DNA of 64,000 nucleotides from Anaerotignum neopropionicum (GTDB taxonomy: Bacteria; Bacillota; Clostridia; Lachnospirales; Anaerotignaceae). Where the stretch lies: the NCBI RefSeq assembly GCF_001571775.1, contig NZ_LRVM01000001.1:434001-498000 (forward strand). The letters run 5' to 3'. The translations under genes were made by a program, and so were the position numbers. Below the pieces are notes generated by a model. It did not search any database and was not told the DNA's origin. It saw only the letters and a list, made by a program, of their open reading frames with translations. This document shows positions 7,990 to 15,954 of the stretch, piece after piece. The stretch's first letter is position 1, and every line of letters begins with the position of its first letter.

Positions 7990-8196
7990 ATGCAGGATTT
8001 TCTAATTTTGGCAGGACAATTTTTTATAATTTTGTGCATTCAGTCCATACTAGAAGTAATGTCATCTTCCAGAAGGCAGTACCATTTGCAAAAACCCATT
8101 GCCCTTGGTTGCTATATTGCATCCTTGCTTTTAGTGCTGCGCTTTATGCAGCAATATTTGGCGGATATTTTAAACTCCCTGAGTCGACTTTTTTAA
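7990..8196 (+). CDS. Small membrane protein, unrecognised
   Basis: The 68-residue protein is preceded by a good ribosome site (AAAAGGAG, 6 bases before ATG) and contains two hydrophobic segments, ILAGQFFIILCIQSILEV and IALGCYIASLLLVLRFM, separated by a short basic loop (SSSRRQYHLQK). It is divergent from the hydrolase operon and lies just upstream of the tRNA promoter. No family is recognised. Strong start signals and the membrane pattern favour a real gene. Confidence 0.6.
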   Translation: MQDFLILAGQFFIILCIQSILEVMSSSRRQYHLQKPIALGCYIASLLLVLRFMQQYLADILNSLSRLF

Positions 8197-8241
8197 AATA
8201 TAAGAAAAAGAAATGGTTCATTTGACGAAAGAAGAAAATGC

Positions 8242-8270
8242 TTGACGAAATATAATTCCTGTGTTATTAT
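8242..8270 (+). promoter_or_regulatory. Sigma-A type promoter of the tRNA operon
   Basis: TTGACG (8242-8247) and TATTAT (8265-8270) are separated by exactly 17 bases, and tRNA-Thr starts 30 bases further on. Confidence 0.85.
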
Positions 8271-8299
8271 ATTATTCGTACTCGATTTACGGGTATCTT

Positions 8300-8372
8300 G
8301 CCGATGTGGCTCAATTGGCAGAGCAGCTGACTTGTAATCAGCAGGTTATCGGTTCGAGTCCGATCATCGGCT
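8300..8372 (+). tRNA. tRNA-Thr (anticodon TGT)
   Basis: The acceptor stem GCCGATG pairs with CATCGGC, the anticodon loop is CTTGTAA on a GCTGA/TCAGC stem, and the T-loop has GGTTCGAGTCC. The anticodon TGT reads ACA-type threonine codons. The CCA end is not encoded. It is the first of three tRNAs under one promoter. Confidence 0.95.
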
Positions 8373-8380
8373 TTTTATAT

Positions 8381-8461
8381 GGGTGGATTCCCGAGCGGCC
8401 AAAGGGGGCAGACTGTAAATCTGTTGCGATAGCTTCGAAGGTTCGAATCCTTCTCCGCCCA
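8381..8461 (+). tRNA. tRNA-Tyr (anticodon GTA)
   Basis: The acceptor stem GGGTGGA pairs with TCCGCCC. The anticodon loop CTGTAAA gives GTA, and a long variable arm (about TTGCGATAGCTTCGAA) marks a class II tRNA as expected for bacterial tRNA-Tyr. It lies eight bases after tRNA-Thr. Confidence 0.95.
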
Positions 8462-8486
8462 TAGTAACTTCATAATTTTTTATTGC

Positions 8487-8560
<74 letters not shown>

Positions 8561-8567
8561 TTGTGAT

Positions 8568-8602
8568 AAAAAGGCTTAAAACCTAGGTTTTAAGCCTTTT
8601 TT
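8568..8602 (+). terminator. Terminator of the tRNA operon
   Basis: AAAAGGCTTAAAACC and GGTTTTAAGCCTTTT form a 15-bp perfect stem with a TA centre and a trailing T run, just after tRNA-fMet. Confidence 0.9.
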
Positions 8603-8746
8603 CGTTGGGCATTTGTGTTTAAGGTTTCCTTCCCCTCGAAAATATGCTAATATAATTTTAGATTTTCCAAGAAAAAATAGCCCTCAAAGGAACAAATACC
8701 AAAATTCATGAAAGAAGTGATACTGTGCCTCCAAAGAATCGTTTTT

Positions 8747-8782
8747 CCTCTATACAAAGTTAAAATAAAAATTGTATAGAGG
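8747..8782 (+). promoter_or_regulatory. Perfect inverted repeat covering the ribosome site of the next gene
   Basis: CCTCTATACAA (8747-8757) and TTGTATAGAGG (8772-8782) are exact complements across 14 bases. The right arm ends inside the ribosome site (AGAGGAG, 8778-8784) of the metallo-hydrolase gene starting at 8795. It can be a dimeric repressor operator or an RNA hairpin hiding the ribosome site. Confidence 0.6.
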
Positions 8783-8794
8783 AGTGCATAATAA

Positions 8795-9601
8795 ATGAAT
8801 CGACTGAAAAAACCAATGATTACCGTTGAAACCATCAAAGCAATGGAGGATATGTCATTTTTTATCCATGCCCTCATTTTTGATGACCTATTGATTGTCG
8901 CACAAAGAGAAACCAATTGCTTTGTACTAAAGTCCAAGGAAGGGCTGATAGTGATTGATGCCATTTGGCCCGCAAAAAAGGCATTTGAAGCCATCGTTCA
9001 TGCAATAAAAGAGGTGGGATGGAACCCAGATACCATCAAAAAACTGGTTTTAACCCATGGACATGTGGATCATACAGGCTGCGGAAGGTGGTTTGTTGAC
9101 CAATATCATGTGGAGACATACCTCTCCCAGGTGGATGATATTTTCTGGAAGGAGCATCCAACAAAGCCGGATAGACCGGAAACGTGGAAGGATTATTCCA
9201 TTAGCCATTACCTGAAAGATGGTCATAGTATCACCCTTGGCGATAAAACAATATACGTTTATGCCACCCCTGGTCATACCCCCGGATGTATGAGCTACAT
9301 CTTCCCTGTAAAGGAAAACGGAGAAAAGCATATGGCGGCCCTGTGGGGAGGGGTGACACCGCCTTGGGAAAAAACCGCAGTGAAACAATATCTGAAATCT
9401 TTGGACTACTTTATGGCTGGGGCAATAGAAAAAAATGTGGATGTGGCTTTAAGTAATCATACTGCAATGGACAATGGCCTGGAGCGTATTCAATATTCTC
9501 AAAAAAGGCTGGCATATATGCCTAACATCTACATCCTTGGGAGCGAAGGATTCAAAAAATATTGCGAAGTATTTCGTACAATGAGTTTAGACAAATTATA
9601 A
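8795..9601 (+). CDS. MBL-fold metallo-hydrolase
   Basis: The 268-residue protein carries the zinc motif HGHVDH (in LVLTHGHVDHTGC), a later TPGHTPGCMSY histidine and SNHTAMDN near the C-terminus, the usual metal ligands of the metallo-beta-lactamase fold. The family hydrolyses thioesters, lactones or beta-lactams, or acts as quorum-quenching enzymes; this member cannot be assigned a substrate. No signal peptide is evident, so it is cytoplasmic. It starts at ATG 8795 with AGAGGAG upstream and is monocistronic, ending before the terminator at 9670. The upstream perfect inverted repeat suggests tight control. Confidence 0.82.
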   Translation: MNRLKKPMITVETIKAMEDMSFFIHALIFDDLLIVAQRETNCFVLKSKEGLIVIDAIWPAKKAFEAIVHAIKEVGWNPDTIKKLVLTHGHVDHTGCGRWFVDQYHVETYLSQVDDIFWKEHPTKPDRPETWKDYSISHYLKDGHSITLGDKTIYVYATPGHTPGCMSYIFPVKENGEKHMAALWGGVTPPWEKTAVKQYLKSLDYFMAGAIEKNVDVALSNHTAMDNGLERIQYSQKRLAYMPNIYILGSEGFKKYCEVFRTMSLDKL

Positions 9602-9669
9602 TTATATAGGAAGAAAAACTCAACCTATGGGTGGAAGCAGAAACAAAAAGTATATATAGAAAAGCAAGA

Positions 9670-9705
9670 AAAGTCCCGGAAATGAAAGCTTTCGGGGCTT
9701 TTTTT
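9670..9705 (+). terminator. Terminator after metallo-hydrolase gene
   Basis: AGTCCCGGAA pairs with TTTCGGGGCT (a few wobbles), followed by seven T. Confidence 0.75.
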
Positions 9706-9771
9706 ATGAAAACAATACCGTTGAATGCCTTTTTTCATTAAAATTGCAAGCTTTATATGGCTAAAAGCTGT

Positions 9772-9804
9772 TTGTAAAATTCTTGTAAAATAATTTTTAA
9801 ATTT
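9772..9804 (+). promoter_or_regulatory. Three 11-bp direct repeats upstream of the polyphosphate polymerase operon
   Basis: TTGTAAAATTC (9772-9782), TTGTAAAATAA (9783-9793) and the weaker TTTTTAAATTT (9794-9804) follow each other with an exact 11-base period. Eleven-base direct repeats are the arrangement bound by PhoB/PhoP-type response regulators. The site lies about 90 bases upstream of the polymerase start. Its role is inference. Confidence 0.45.
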
Positions 9805-9892
9805 AAAGTAGATTTTAGGTTTCCCCAATATACTTGGTCTTGGAAAACGGAGTAAAGCCTGCAAAATAACAGCAGGTAAGGAGGCGAAAGCA

Positions 9893-10621
9893 ATGGGAAC
9901 ACCAACAACATTTAAGCGTAAGGAAGTTAAGTATTTTATTACTTATGATCAAAGAATTAAGCTGCAGACTTTGATGGAGGAGCATATGTCCCCCGACAGC
10001 TTTGGAAGATCAACGATCATGAATATTTACTATGATACGGATAACAAGGAACTGATCCGTCATTCCATGGAGAAACCCGTTTATAAAGAGAAGCTGCGTG
10101 TGCGAAGCTATGGCACAGCCACCCCTGAATCAACGGTTTTTGTGGAATTAAAGAAAAAATACAAAGGTATTGTTTACAAAAGAAGGGTTTCTATGAGCCA
10201 GGGGGATGCAAAGCTTTGGCTGGAGCGGGATGATATGCCGCCAAAGGATTCCCAGATTATTCGGGAGATTGATTATTTTACTCATGTATATACCATAAAG
10301 CCAGCGGTATTGCTTTCCTACGAAAGAGAGGCTTTTTTTGGCAAAGAAGATCCCGAATTTCGAATGACCTTTGATGACGCCATTCTTTGGCGGGATTATG
10401 ATATTTGCCTTTGCAAAGGTGCCTACGGCAAGGCAATTTTACCCCCAAAAACGCAGCTTTTAGAAGTAAAGGCAGGAATGGGAATGCCTATGTGGCTAAC
10501 AAAATTTTTTAGCGAAAATAATATTTTTGCAACCAGCTTTTCAAAGTATGGAAAAGCATATACCCAAATGATACAAAAAAATAAGGAAAATATTGAAAGG
10601 AGAAATAGATACAGTGCCTAA
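9893..10621 (+). CDS. VTC-domain polyphosphate polymerase family protein
   Basis: The 242-residue protein shows the VTC/CYTH-like tunnel fold signatures: FKRKEVKYFITYDQRIKL at the N-terminus, NIYYDTDNKELI, YKEKLRVRSYG, VFVELKKKYKGIVYKRR and a C-terminal LLEVKAGMGMPMWL. Alternating basic and acidic strand residues are typical of enzymes that handle triphosphate or polyphosphate with divalent metal. Yeast Vtc4 makes polyphosphate from ATP; bacterial homologs are annotated by similarity. ATG at 9893 follows TAAGGAGG. It is the first gene of an operon and its end overlaps the next gene by eight bases. The product has no membrane segment of its own; the following DUF4956 protein may supply the membrane part. 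Confidence 0.85.
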   Translation: MGTPTTFKRKEVKYFITYDQRIKLQTLMEEHMSPDSFGRSTIMNIYYDTDNKELIRHSMEKPVYKEKLRVRSYGTATPESTVFVELKKKYKGIVYKRRVSMSQGDAKLWLERDDMPPKDSQIIREIDYFTHVYTIKPAVLLSYEREAFFGKEDPEFRMTFDDAILWRDYDICLCKGAYGKAILPPKTQLLEVKAGMGMPMWLTKFFSENNIFATSFSKYGKAYTQMIQKNKENIERRNRYSA

Positions 10622-11306
10622 TTTATTAACAGAAAACATTTTAAGTGGGACAACAGAAACAGGAATTACATTTTTACCCTTTATCCTTTGCATTGTGGCT
10701 GCGTTATTCATCGGGTTTTTGATTGCTCTTACTTACAAGAAACAGGGGAAAAGCTCCCCGGGTTTTTTGGTTACATTAGCCATTTTACCAACTGTGGTTG
10801 GTATGGTAATCCTTATGGTAAACGGAAATATTGGCGCAGGGGTTGCTGTTGCCGGAGCTTTTAGCTTGGTGCGTTTCCGTTCTGTTCCCGGTACGGCAAA
10901 GGAAATTTGTGCAATATTCATTGCGATGGCAGCAGGGCTTGCCGTTGGTATGGGATACTTAATTTTGGCGATTTTATTCACAATAATTCTCTGTGTGGTT
11001 GAAGTATTTTACAGCACAGAAAAAATGCAGAATTTTTATGGAAGCACACAGCAAAAACAGCTTCGCATCACCATCCCTGAGGATTTGGACTATGCCGATG
11101 TTTTTGATGATATTTTTGTAAAGTGCTTTAAAAGCTATGAGCTTACCGAGGTAAAGACCACAAACCTGGGCAGCCTATTCCGTTTAACTTATCTTGTAAC
11201 GATAAAGGACGGCGTGGCAGAAAAGAAGATGATGGACGCAATTCGCGTTCGCAACGGGAACTTAGAAATCAGTCTATCCAGACCTTTAAACCACAATGAA
11301 TTATAA
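10614..11306 (+). CDS. DUF4956 domain membrane protein
   Basis: The 230-residue protein has about four membrane helices in its first 125 residues (FLPFILCIVAALFIGFLIAL, FLVTLAILPTVVGMVILMV, GAGVAVAGAFSLVRFRS and IFIAMAAGLAVGMGYLILAI) and a soluble C-terminal domain of about 100 residues. This fits DUF4956, which regularly neighbours VTC-domain proteins. The chosen GTG start (10614) lies eleven bases after AAAGGAG and overlaps the polymerase stop by eight bases, indicating translational coupling; a TTG at 10593 precedes the ribosome site and is rejected. A role as a membrane partner for polyphosphate synthesis or transfer is inferred from context only. Confidence 0.8.
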   Translation: MPNLLTENILSGTTETGITFLPFILCIVAALFIGFLIALTYKKQGKSSPGFLVTLAILPTVVGMVILMVNGNIGAGVAVAGAFSLVRFRSVPGTAKEICAIFIAMAAGLAVGMGYLILAILFTIILCVVEVFYSTEKMQNFYGSTQQKQLRITIPEDLDYADVFDDIFVKCFKSYELTEVKTTNLGSLFRLTYLVTIKDGVAEKKMMDAIRVRNGNLEISLSRPLNHNEL

Positions 11307-11320
11307 GGAGGACATTTAAT

Positions 11321-13348
11321 ATGAAGCAAAGAAAAAGAACGGCTTTGGCCGTCGTAACCATGGCTTGCTTATTATGCAGCTGTAATCAGGCAACGGCAAA
11401 GGGTGAAACAACAGATGTAGCAGCAACTGACACAACAGCAACACAGCTTACAGCCCTAAACCCCGAGGATTTATTTACAAGCCGAGATAAAGCGGCAACC
11501 TATGATGAAAGCGAGGCTGTTTCTGTTGCGCTAAGCACCACAAAAGCCACCACTTCCGACAGCTCTAAGGTGAGTATCAGCGGAGCAAAAGTAACCATAA
11601 AGGAGGAAGGTGTTTATGTTTTAAGCGGGCAGCTGACCAATGGGCAAATTATTATCGACGCCGAGGATACCGACAAGGTTCAGCTGGTGCTAAAGGGTGT
11701 AACCATTAATTGTGATACAAGTGCTGCCATATACGTTCGTCAGGCGGATAAGGTGTTTATCACCCTGGCTGCAAACACAACAAATACCCTTTCCAACAAA
11801 AACGAGTTTGTTGCCATTGATGATAACAGCATTGACGGTGTTATTTATGCAAAGGATGACCTCACGATCAACGGCAGTGGCACCTTAACCATCAACGCAG
11901 CCTACGGCAGCGGCGTGGTTGGAAAGGATGACCTTACCATTACAGGAGGTACTTATAAGGTTACTGCGGCGGCGCATGGCTTTGCCGGAAAAGATAGTAT
12001 TGCCATTGCAGATGGTACCTTCCAGATAACTTCTGGCAAGGATGGCTTCCACAGCGAAAATAAGGATGACGCCACAAAGGGCTTTACCTATGTGGGTGGC
12101 GGCAGTTATACGATTACAGCCCAAGGCGATGGCTTTGATTCTGCGGCAATTTTGCAGGTTGATGATGGTACCTTCCAAATCAAAACAGGCGGCGGCGCTA
12201 CTGCTACCCTAACGGATGCGGATGCCAGTGCAAAGGGGATAAAGGCAGGTGGAAACCTGTTGCTTACAAAGGGCACCTTTACCTTGGATTGTGCAGATGA
12301 TGCTTTTCATTCCAACGGGAATTTGACGGTGAAAAATGGTACCTATACCATTGCTACAGGAGATGACGGCTTCCATGCCGATGCAGCTACAATTATTGAG
12401 GATGGCACCATTAATATTACAACCAGCTACGAAGGCATTGAAGGCGAAACCGTGCTTATTTCCGCAGGTACGATTCATATTGTTGCATCCGATGACGGTA
12501 TCAATGCGGCAGAAAGCGGCGAGGATACAGAAGATACTGCAATGGGTGGCGGGCAAAACCCTATGGCAAACGGCGAAAGACCGGCCTTTGATGCAGCAAA
12601 TGCACCTACAGAAAACGGCGAAAGACCAACCTTTGACCCTGCAAACGCACCTACAGAAAACGGCGAAAGACCAACCTTTGACTCTGCAAACGCACCACAG
12701 GCAAACGGTCAAGCCCCTGCTGCTGATGGAACTGAGACAGCAACAGAAAATGCAAATTTTGGAGGCGGACGCATGGGAAATGGCGGCGGCTTTGGTGCAA
12801 ATGCAAATTGTGACATCACCATTAGCGGTGGGAAAATTACCCTTGATACAAAGGGTGATAGTATAGATTCCAACGGAACAATCAACATTACCGGCGGAGA
12901 AATTTATATTACAGGAGCTGAAAGCGGCGCAGATTCACCCATTGACAGTGATGGCAGCGTTACGGTGACAGGAGGAATCATTGTTGCCTGCGGTTCCAAT
13001 GGAATGTTTAACGGCTTTGGTACAGACACAACACAGGGTTGGGCACAGTTTCATTTAACCTCATCCCAGACAGGTGCAATCACAGTAAAAAGTGGGAACA
13101 CAACTATTTTAAGCTATACACCAACAAGAGCTTATCCTACGGTTTTGATTTCCAGTCCACTGTTAAAGAGTGGCTCCACCTATACTATAACCATGGGCTC
13201 TGAAACCCAGACCTTTACCATGGATGGATTAAGCTATACCTCAGGTACTGCAACGAATTCTTTTGGCAACAGAGGGAATAATGGTACTATGACGGGAACG
13301 AAGCCCGATAGAACTACAGCCCAAAACGGCACACAAACGACGAAATAA
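11321..13348 (+). CDS. Carbohydrate-binding-domain lipoprotein (Cthe_2159-like beta-helix)
   Basis: The 675-residue protein starts with a lipoprotein signal (LLCSC, Cys21). From about residue 60 to 560 it repeats short units such as DLTINGSGTLTINAAYGSGV, DGTFQITSGKDGFHSENKDD and GGEIYITGAESGADSPIDSD, characteristic of the calcium-binding parallel beta-helix family that binds acidic sugars or cellulose (PF14262). An interruption at about 415-480 contains tandem units of the type TENGERPTFDPANAP, probably a flexible linker. ATG 11321 follows AAGGAGG, fourteen bases behind the DUF4956 gene. It should sit on the outer face of the membrane, and it shares an operon with a polyphosphate polymerase and a membrane protein, which links it to envelope or capsule chemistry. 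Function in this organism is inferred. Confidence 0.82.
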   Translation: MKQRKRTALAVVTMACLLCSCNQATAKGETTDVAATDTTATQLTALNPEDLFTSRDKAATYDESEAVSVALSTTKATTSDSSKVSISGAKVTIKEEGVYVLSGQLTNGQIIIDAEDTDKVQLVLKGVTINCDTSAAIYVRQADKVFITLAANTTNTLSNKNEFVAIDDNSIDGVIYAKDDLTINGSGTLTINAAYGSGVVGKDDLTITGGTYKVTAAAHGFAGKDSIAIADGTFQITSGKDGFHSENKDDATKGFTYVGGGSYTITAQGDGFDSAAILQVDDGTFQIKTGGGATATLTDADASAKGIKAGGNLLLTKGTFTLDCADDAFHSNGNLTVKNGTYTIATGDDGFHADAATIIEDGTINITTSYEGIEGETVLISAGTIHIVASDDGINAAESGEDTEDTAMGGGQNPMANGERPAFDAANAPTENGERPTFDPANAPTENGERPTFDSANAPQANGQAPAADGTETATENANFGGGRMGNGGGFGANANCDITISGGKITLDTKGDSIDSNGTINITGGEIYITGAESGADSPIDSDGSVTVTGGIIVACGSNGMFNGFGTDTTQGWAQFHLTSSQTGAITVKSGNTTILSYTPTRAYPTVLISSPLLKSGSTYTITMGSETQTFTMDGLSYTSGTATNSFGNRGNNGTMTGTKPDRTTAQNGTQTTK

Positions 13349-13565
13349 CAGCTTCATAAAAAAATATCCCTTCCCACTTGGCGTAAAATGGTGGATTCTT
13401 TATAGACACACAAAATTTGTGAACCAAGGGAAGAATTTTATAAAAAAATTTGTTACATAAAGCAGTTAAAAACTACGCATTATGGTTGTAAATTAAAAAA
13501 GATTAAAATTTTAACTTCATTTAAGCTTTCAATGTTACTATGAGTAAGCAAAGTATTTGACCCCC

Positions 13566-13636
13566 ATCAATATTTTACTCTTATTCAAAATATTGATTAA
13601 AAAAGACCTATTGCTAATACAGATAGGTCTTTTTTT
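13566..13636 (+). terminator. Double hairpin ending in a terminator, upstream of the response regulator
   Basis: ATCAATATTTT (13566-13576) pairs perfectly with AAAATATTGAT (13587-13597). It is followed directly by a second stem, AAAAAAGACCTAT with ATAGGTCTTTTTTT, ending at about 13636 with a T run. It may terminate the polymerase operon 220 bases after its last stop codon, or serve as an attenuator for the regulator genes. The remaining 13349-13565 sequence is A/T-rich with no gene. Confidence 0.7.
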
Positions 13637-13698
13637 CAAAATGAAGTATGTTACAATAGAAAAAAAGATTAAGATTTACCAACCGGAGGTGAGAACCC

Positions 13699-14373
13699 AT
13701 GCGTATTTTATTGGCCGAGGATGAAAAAGAGCTTTCTAACGCTTTGGTAACCATTTTACAAAGAAGCGGCTTTTCTGTGGATGCTGTTTATGACGGGGCC
13801 GATGCCTTGGATTATTTGGAGGCGGACAATTATGATGGCGTGATATTAGATATTATGATGCCCAAAGTGGATGGGCTGACGGTGTTAAAAAAGCTGAGGG
13901 AGAGAAAGAACCCTATTCCCGTATTAATGCTTACAGCCAAATCCGAGGTGGACGATCGGGTTTTAGGGCTAGACAGCGGTGCAAATGATTATTTGACAAA
14001 ACCCTTTGCCATGAAGGAGCTGATAGCTAGATTGCGGGCGATGACCAGAAAAACAGAGGTTGGGGGAGATAATCAGTTAACCTTTGGAAATATAACACTG
14101 GATCGCAGCACATTTGTCCTTTCCACCGAAGCGGGACAGCTTCGTCTAATGGGCAAGGAATTTCAAATGATGGAATTGATGATGCTGAATCTCAATCAGT
14201 TGATTTCTGCGGAGCGTTTTTTGGAACGCATTTGGGGCTATGATACCCAAGCGGAGCTGAGTGTGGTTTGGGTTTATATTTCCTACTTGCGCCGACGCTT
14301 AAACACGGTAGGAGCAAATGTGCAGATTAAATCTGCCAGAAATTTGGGCTATACACTGGAGGTTAAAGCATGA
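13699..14373 (+). CDS. OmpR/PhoB-family response regulator
   Basis: The 224-residue protein has a receiver domain with acidic pocket (LLAEDEKE), phospho-acceptor Asp in YDGVILDIMMPKVDG and the conserved LTAKSEVDDRV and YLTKPFAMKEL motifs. A winged-helix DNA-binding domain ends in VWVYISYLRRRLNT and SARNLGYTLEV. ATG 13699 follows CCGGAGGTGAG. The stop overlaps the kinase start (ATGA), so the pair is translated together. It sits downstream of the polyphosphate/carbohydrate-binding operon, and PhoB-type regulators favour 11-bp direct repeats such as those at 9772-9804; regulation of that operon is inferred. Confidence 0.9.
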   Translation: MRILLAEDEKELSNALVTILQRSGFSVDAVYDGADALDYLEADNYDGVILDIMMPKVDGLTVLKKLRERKNPIPVLMLTAKSEVDDRVLGLDSGANDYLTKPFAMKELIARLRAMTRKTEVGGDNQLTFGNITLDRSTFVLSTEAGQLRLMGKEFQMMELMMLNLNQLISAERFLERIWGYDTQAELSVVWVYISYLRRRLNTVGANVQIKSARNLGYTLEVKA

Positions 14374-15632
14374 GCAAAAAATTGAGGCTTCGCTTTATTG
14401 CAATTGCATCCTTAAGTGTATTTATCGTACTTTTTTCCTTTCTTGTGTGCATTAATGTTTGGAATTACAGCAACATGACGGATAATGCAGATAGAACATT
14501 ATCTGTCATTGCAGAAAATAACGGCACTTTTCCTAAGGTACATAAGGACAAGCCTAAAAGCCAGCCGATTCCGGAAAATAAGACGGAAACCGAAGGTCAG
14601 CCTGTTCCGTCAAAGCGAATGGATTTTACCCCGGAGGATCCTTTTTCAACCCGATATTTTTCCGTTACATTAACTGAGGATTTAGAGCAAACGGGAATGA
14701 ACCTGAATAACATTGCTGCAATCTCCATAGAGGAAGCAACGCAGATGACCAATTCTGTGATGGAAAAGGGGAAGACAAAAGGGTTTTGGGGTGCCTATCG
14801 CTACTGTATTACAGAGCTGGACGAGGGCAAGATGGTTGTTTTTCTAGACTGTACTAAGGACTTATTTTTTATGAACAACTTTTTGCTAAACAGCATTTAT
14901 GTTGGCGGCGCAGGGTTTTTTGCTGTTTGCCTTTTGATTATTATTTTTTCAAAAACAGCCGTACGGCCTATGACGGAAAGCTATGAAAAGCAGAAAACTT
15001 TTATCACCAATGCGGGGCATGAATTGAAAACACCCTTGTCTATTATCGATGCAAACACAGAGGTCATAGAAATGGAACACGGGGAAAGCCAATGGACACA
15101 AAGCATAAAGCATCAGATAGAACGTCTTACCCGCTTGACCAATCAGCTGACCACCCTTGCAAAAATGGAGGAAGGACAGGTGCAAATTTCTATGGAAAGC
15201 CTTGATTTTTCCCAGATTATTACAGAGGTTTGCGATGAAATGGAGGCCTGTGCCCAAGGACAGGACAAGACCATTCAAGCGGCTATTTGCCCCAAGGTAA
15301 TGGTAAACGGGAATGAGGATCAGCTGCGCCAATTGATTTATATTCTTTTGGATAATAGCGTGAAGCATTCAAAGGAAAATTCGCCTATTGAGGTGGCACT
15401 TTCTTCCGGTGGGAAGCTAACCATAAAAAATAAGGCTTATTTAGAGAAAACTGGGAATATGAATATTCTTTTGCAGCGTTTTTATCGCACCGATGCCTCA
15501 AGAAGCAGGCAAACGGGAGGCTATGGCTTAGGTCTTTCCATTGCAAACGCCATAGTTGAGCAGCATAGAGGAAAAATTTCCATTATGGCATTAAATGAGG
15601 ATACCTTGGAAATTACGATTACATTAAGATAA
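14370..15632 (+). CDS. Membrane sensor histidine kinase
   Basis: The 420-residue kinase has a membrane helix at residues about 10-32, an extracytoplasmic segment of about 130 residues rich in Pro, Lys and Glu early on, and a second helix (SIYVGGAGFFAVCLLIIIFS). The HisKA motif TNAGHELKTPLSIIDANTEV contains the phospho-accepting His, followed by a coiled-coil helix. The HATPase domain shows N box ILLDNSVKHSKENS and G box GGYGLGLSIANAIVEQH. A typical HAMP domain is not obvious. It overlaps the response regulator by four bases. The sensed signal is unknown; the extracytoplasmic region has no recognised fold. Confidence 0.9.
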   Translation: MSKKLRLRFIAIASLSVFIVLFSFLVCINVWNYSNMTDNADRTLSVIAENNGTFPKVHKDKPKSQPIPENKTETEGQPVPSKRMDFTPEDPFSTRYFSVTLTEDLEQTGMNLNNIAAISIEEATQMTNSVMEKGKTKGFWGAYRYCITELDEGKMVVFLDCTKDLFFMNNFLLNSIYVGGAGFFAVCLLIIIFSKTAVRPMTESYEKQKTFITNAGHELKTPLSIIDANTEVIEMEHGESQWTQSIKHQIERLTRLTNQLTTLAKMEEGQVQISMESLDFSQIITEVCDEMEACAQGQDKTIQAAICPKVMVNGNEDQLRQLIYILLDNSVKHSKENSPIEVALSSGGKLTIKNKAYLEKTGNMNILLQRFYRTDASRSRQTGGYGLGLSIANAIVEQHRGKISIMALNEDTLEITITLR

Positions 15633-15635
15633 AAT

Positions 15636-15682
15636 AAAAGCATCTCTTTGGTTGTACAAAACAACGAAGGGGATGCTTTTTT
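15636..15682 (+). terminator. Terminator of the two-component operon
   Basis: AAAAGCATCTCTTTGGTTGT pairs with ACAACGAAGGGGATGCTTTT over a five-base loop (some G-U pairs and a mismatch), followed by T residues. Confidence 0.85.
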
Positions 15683-15724
15683 GCTATAAATATGGAACCT
15701 TTAATTCCTGTATCCGGTTTTGTA

Positions 15725-15905
15725 TTATTTCCCCATCGCCCCAGTACCCATGATTTTAACGCCATTGCCCAGGGAGATTACCCGAGAGATAAATTGAGGG
15801 CTGACAGCCATATGCACATAAACAAGACAGCGGGTTTGGCTGTGCTTTTGTACTATATCCGCACCCGCATAGGGATTGAGCATAGAAAGGCTTCGGTTTT
15901 CATAA
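15725..15905 (-). pseudogene. 3' fragment of a WYL-domain transcriptional regulator
   Basis: The minus strand holds an open stretch of about 60 codons without start codon or ribosome site, ending at TAA 15725-15727. It contains LVYVHMAVSPQFISRVISLG followed by NGVKIMGTGAMGK. The SPQFISRVISLG-x-GVKI pattern is the C-terminal strand-helix element of WYL-domain regulators. The HTH and most of the WYL domain are missing. It lies immediately downstream of a truncated Crp-type gene on the same strand, so one deletion may have fused the remains of two regulators. Confidence 0.5.
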
Positions 15906-15954
15906 AATAAATGAAAGTTTTGCTTTTTTAAAAAGCATAAAAAACCAAAAAAAA

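Noticed and set aside
8261-8464. Plus-strand open frame of 67 codons
   Set aside because: It covers the tRNA-Thr and tRNA-Tyr genes and is a by-product of their sequence.
12209-12866. Long frames opposite and alongside the beta-helix lipoprotein gene
   Set aside because: They arise from the repetitive composition of the lipoprotein gene; no start signals.
15692-15910. 72-codon plus-strand open frame
   Set aside because: It has no ribosome site, and the complementary strand shows a recognisable WYL-domain C-terminus.
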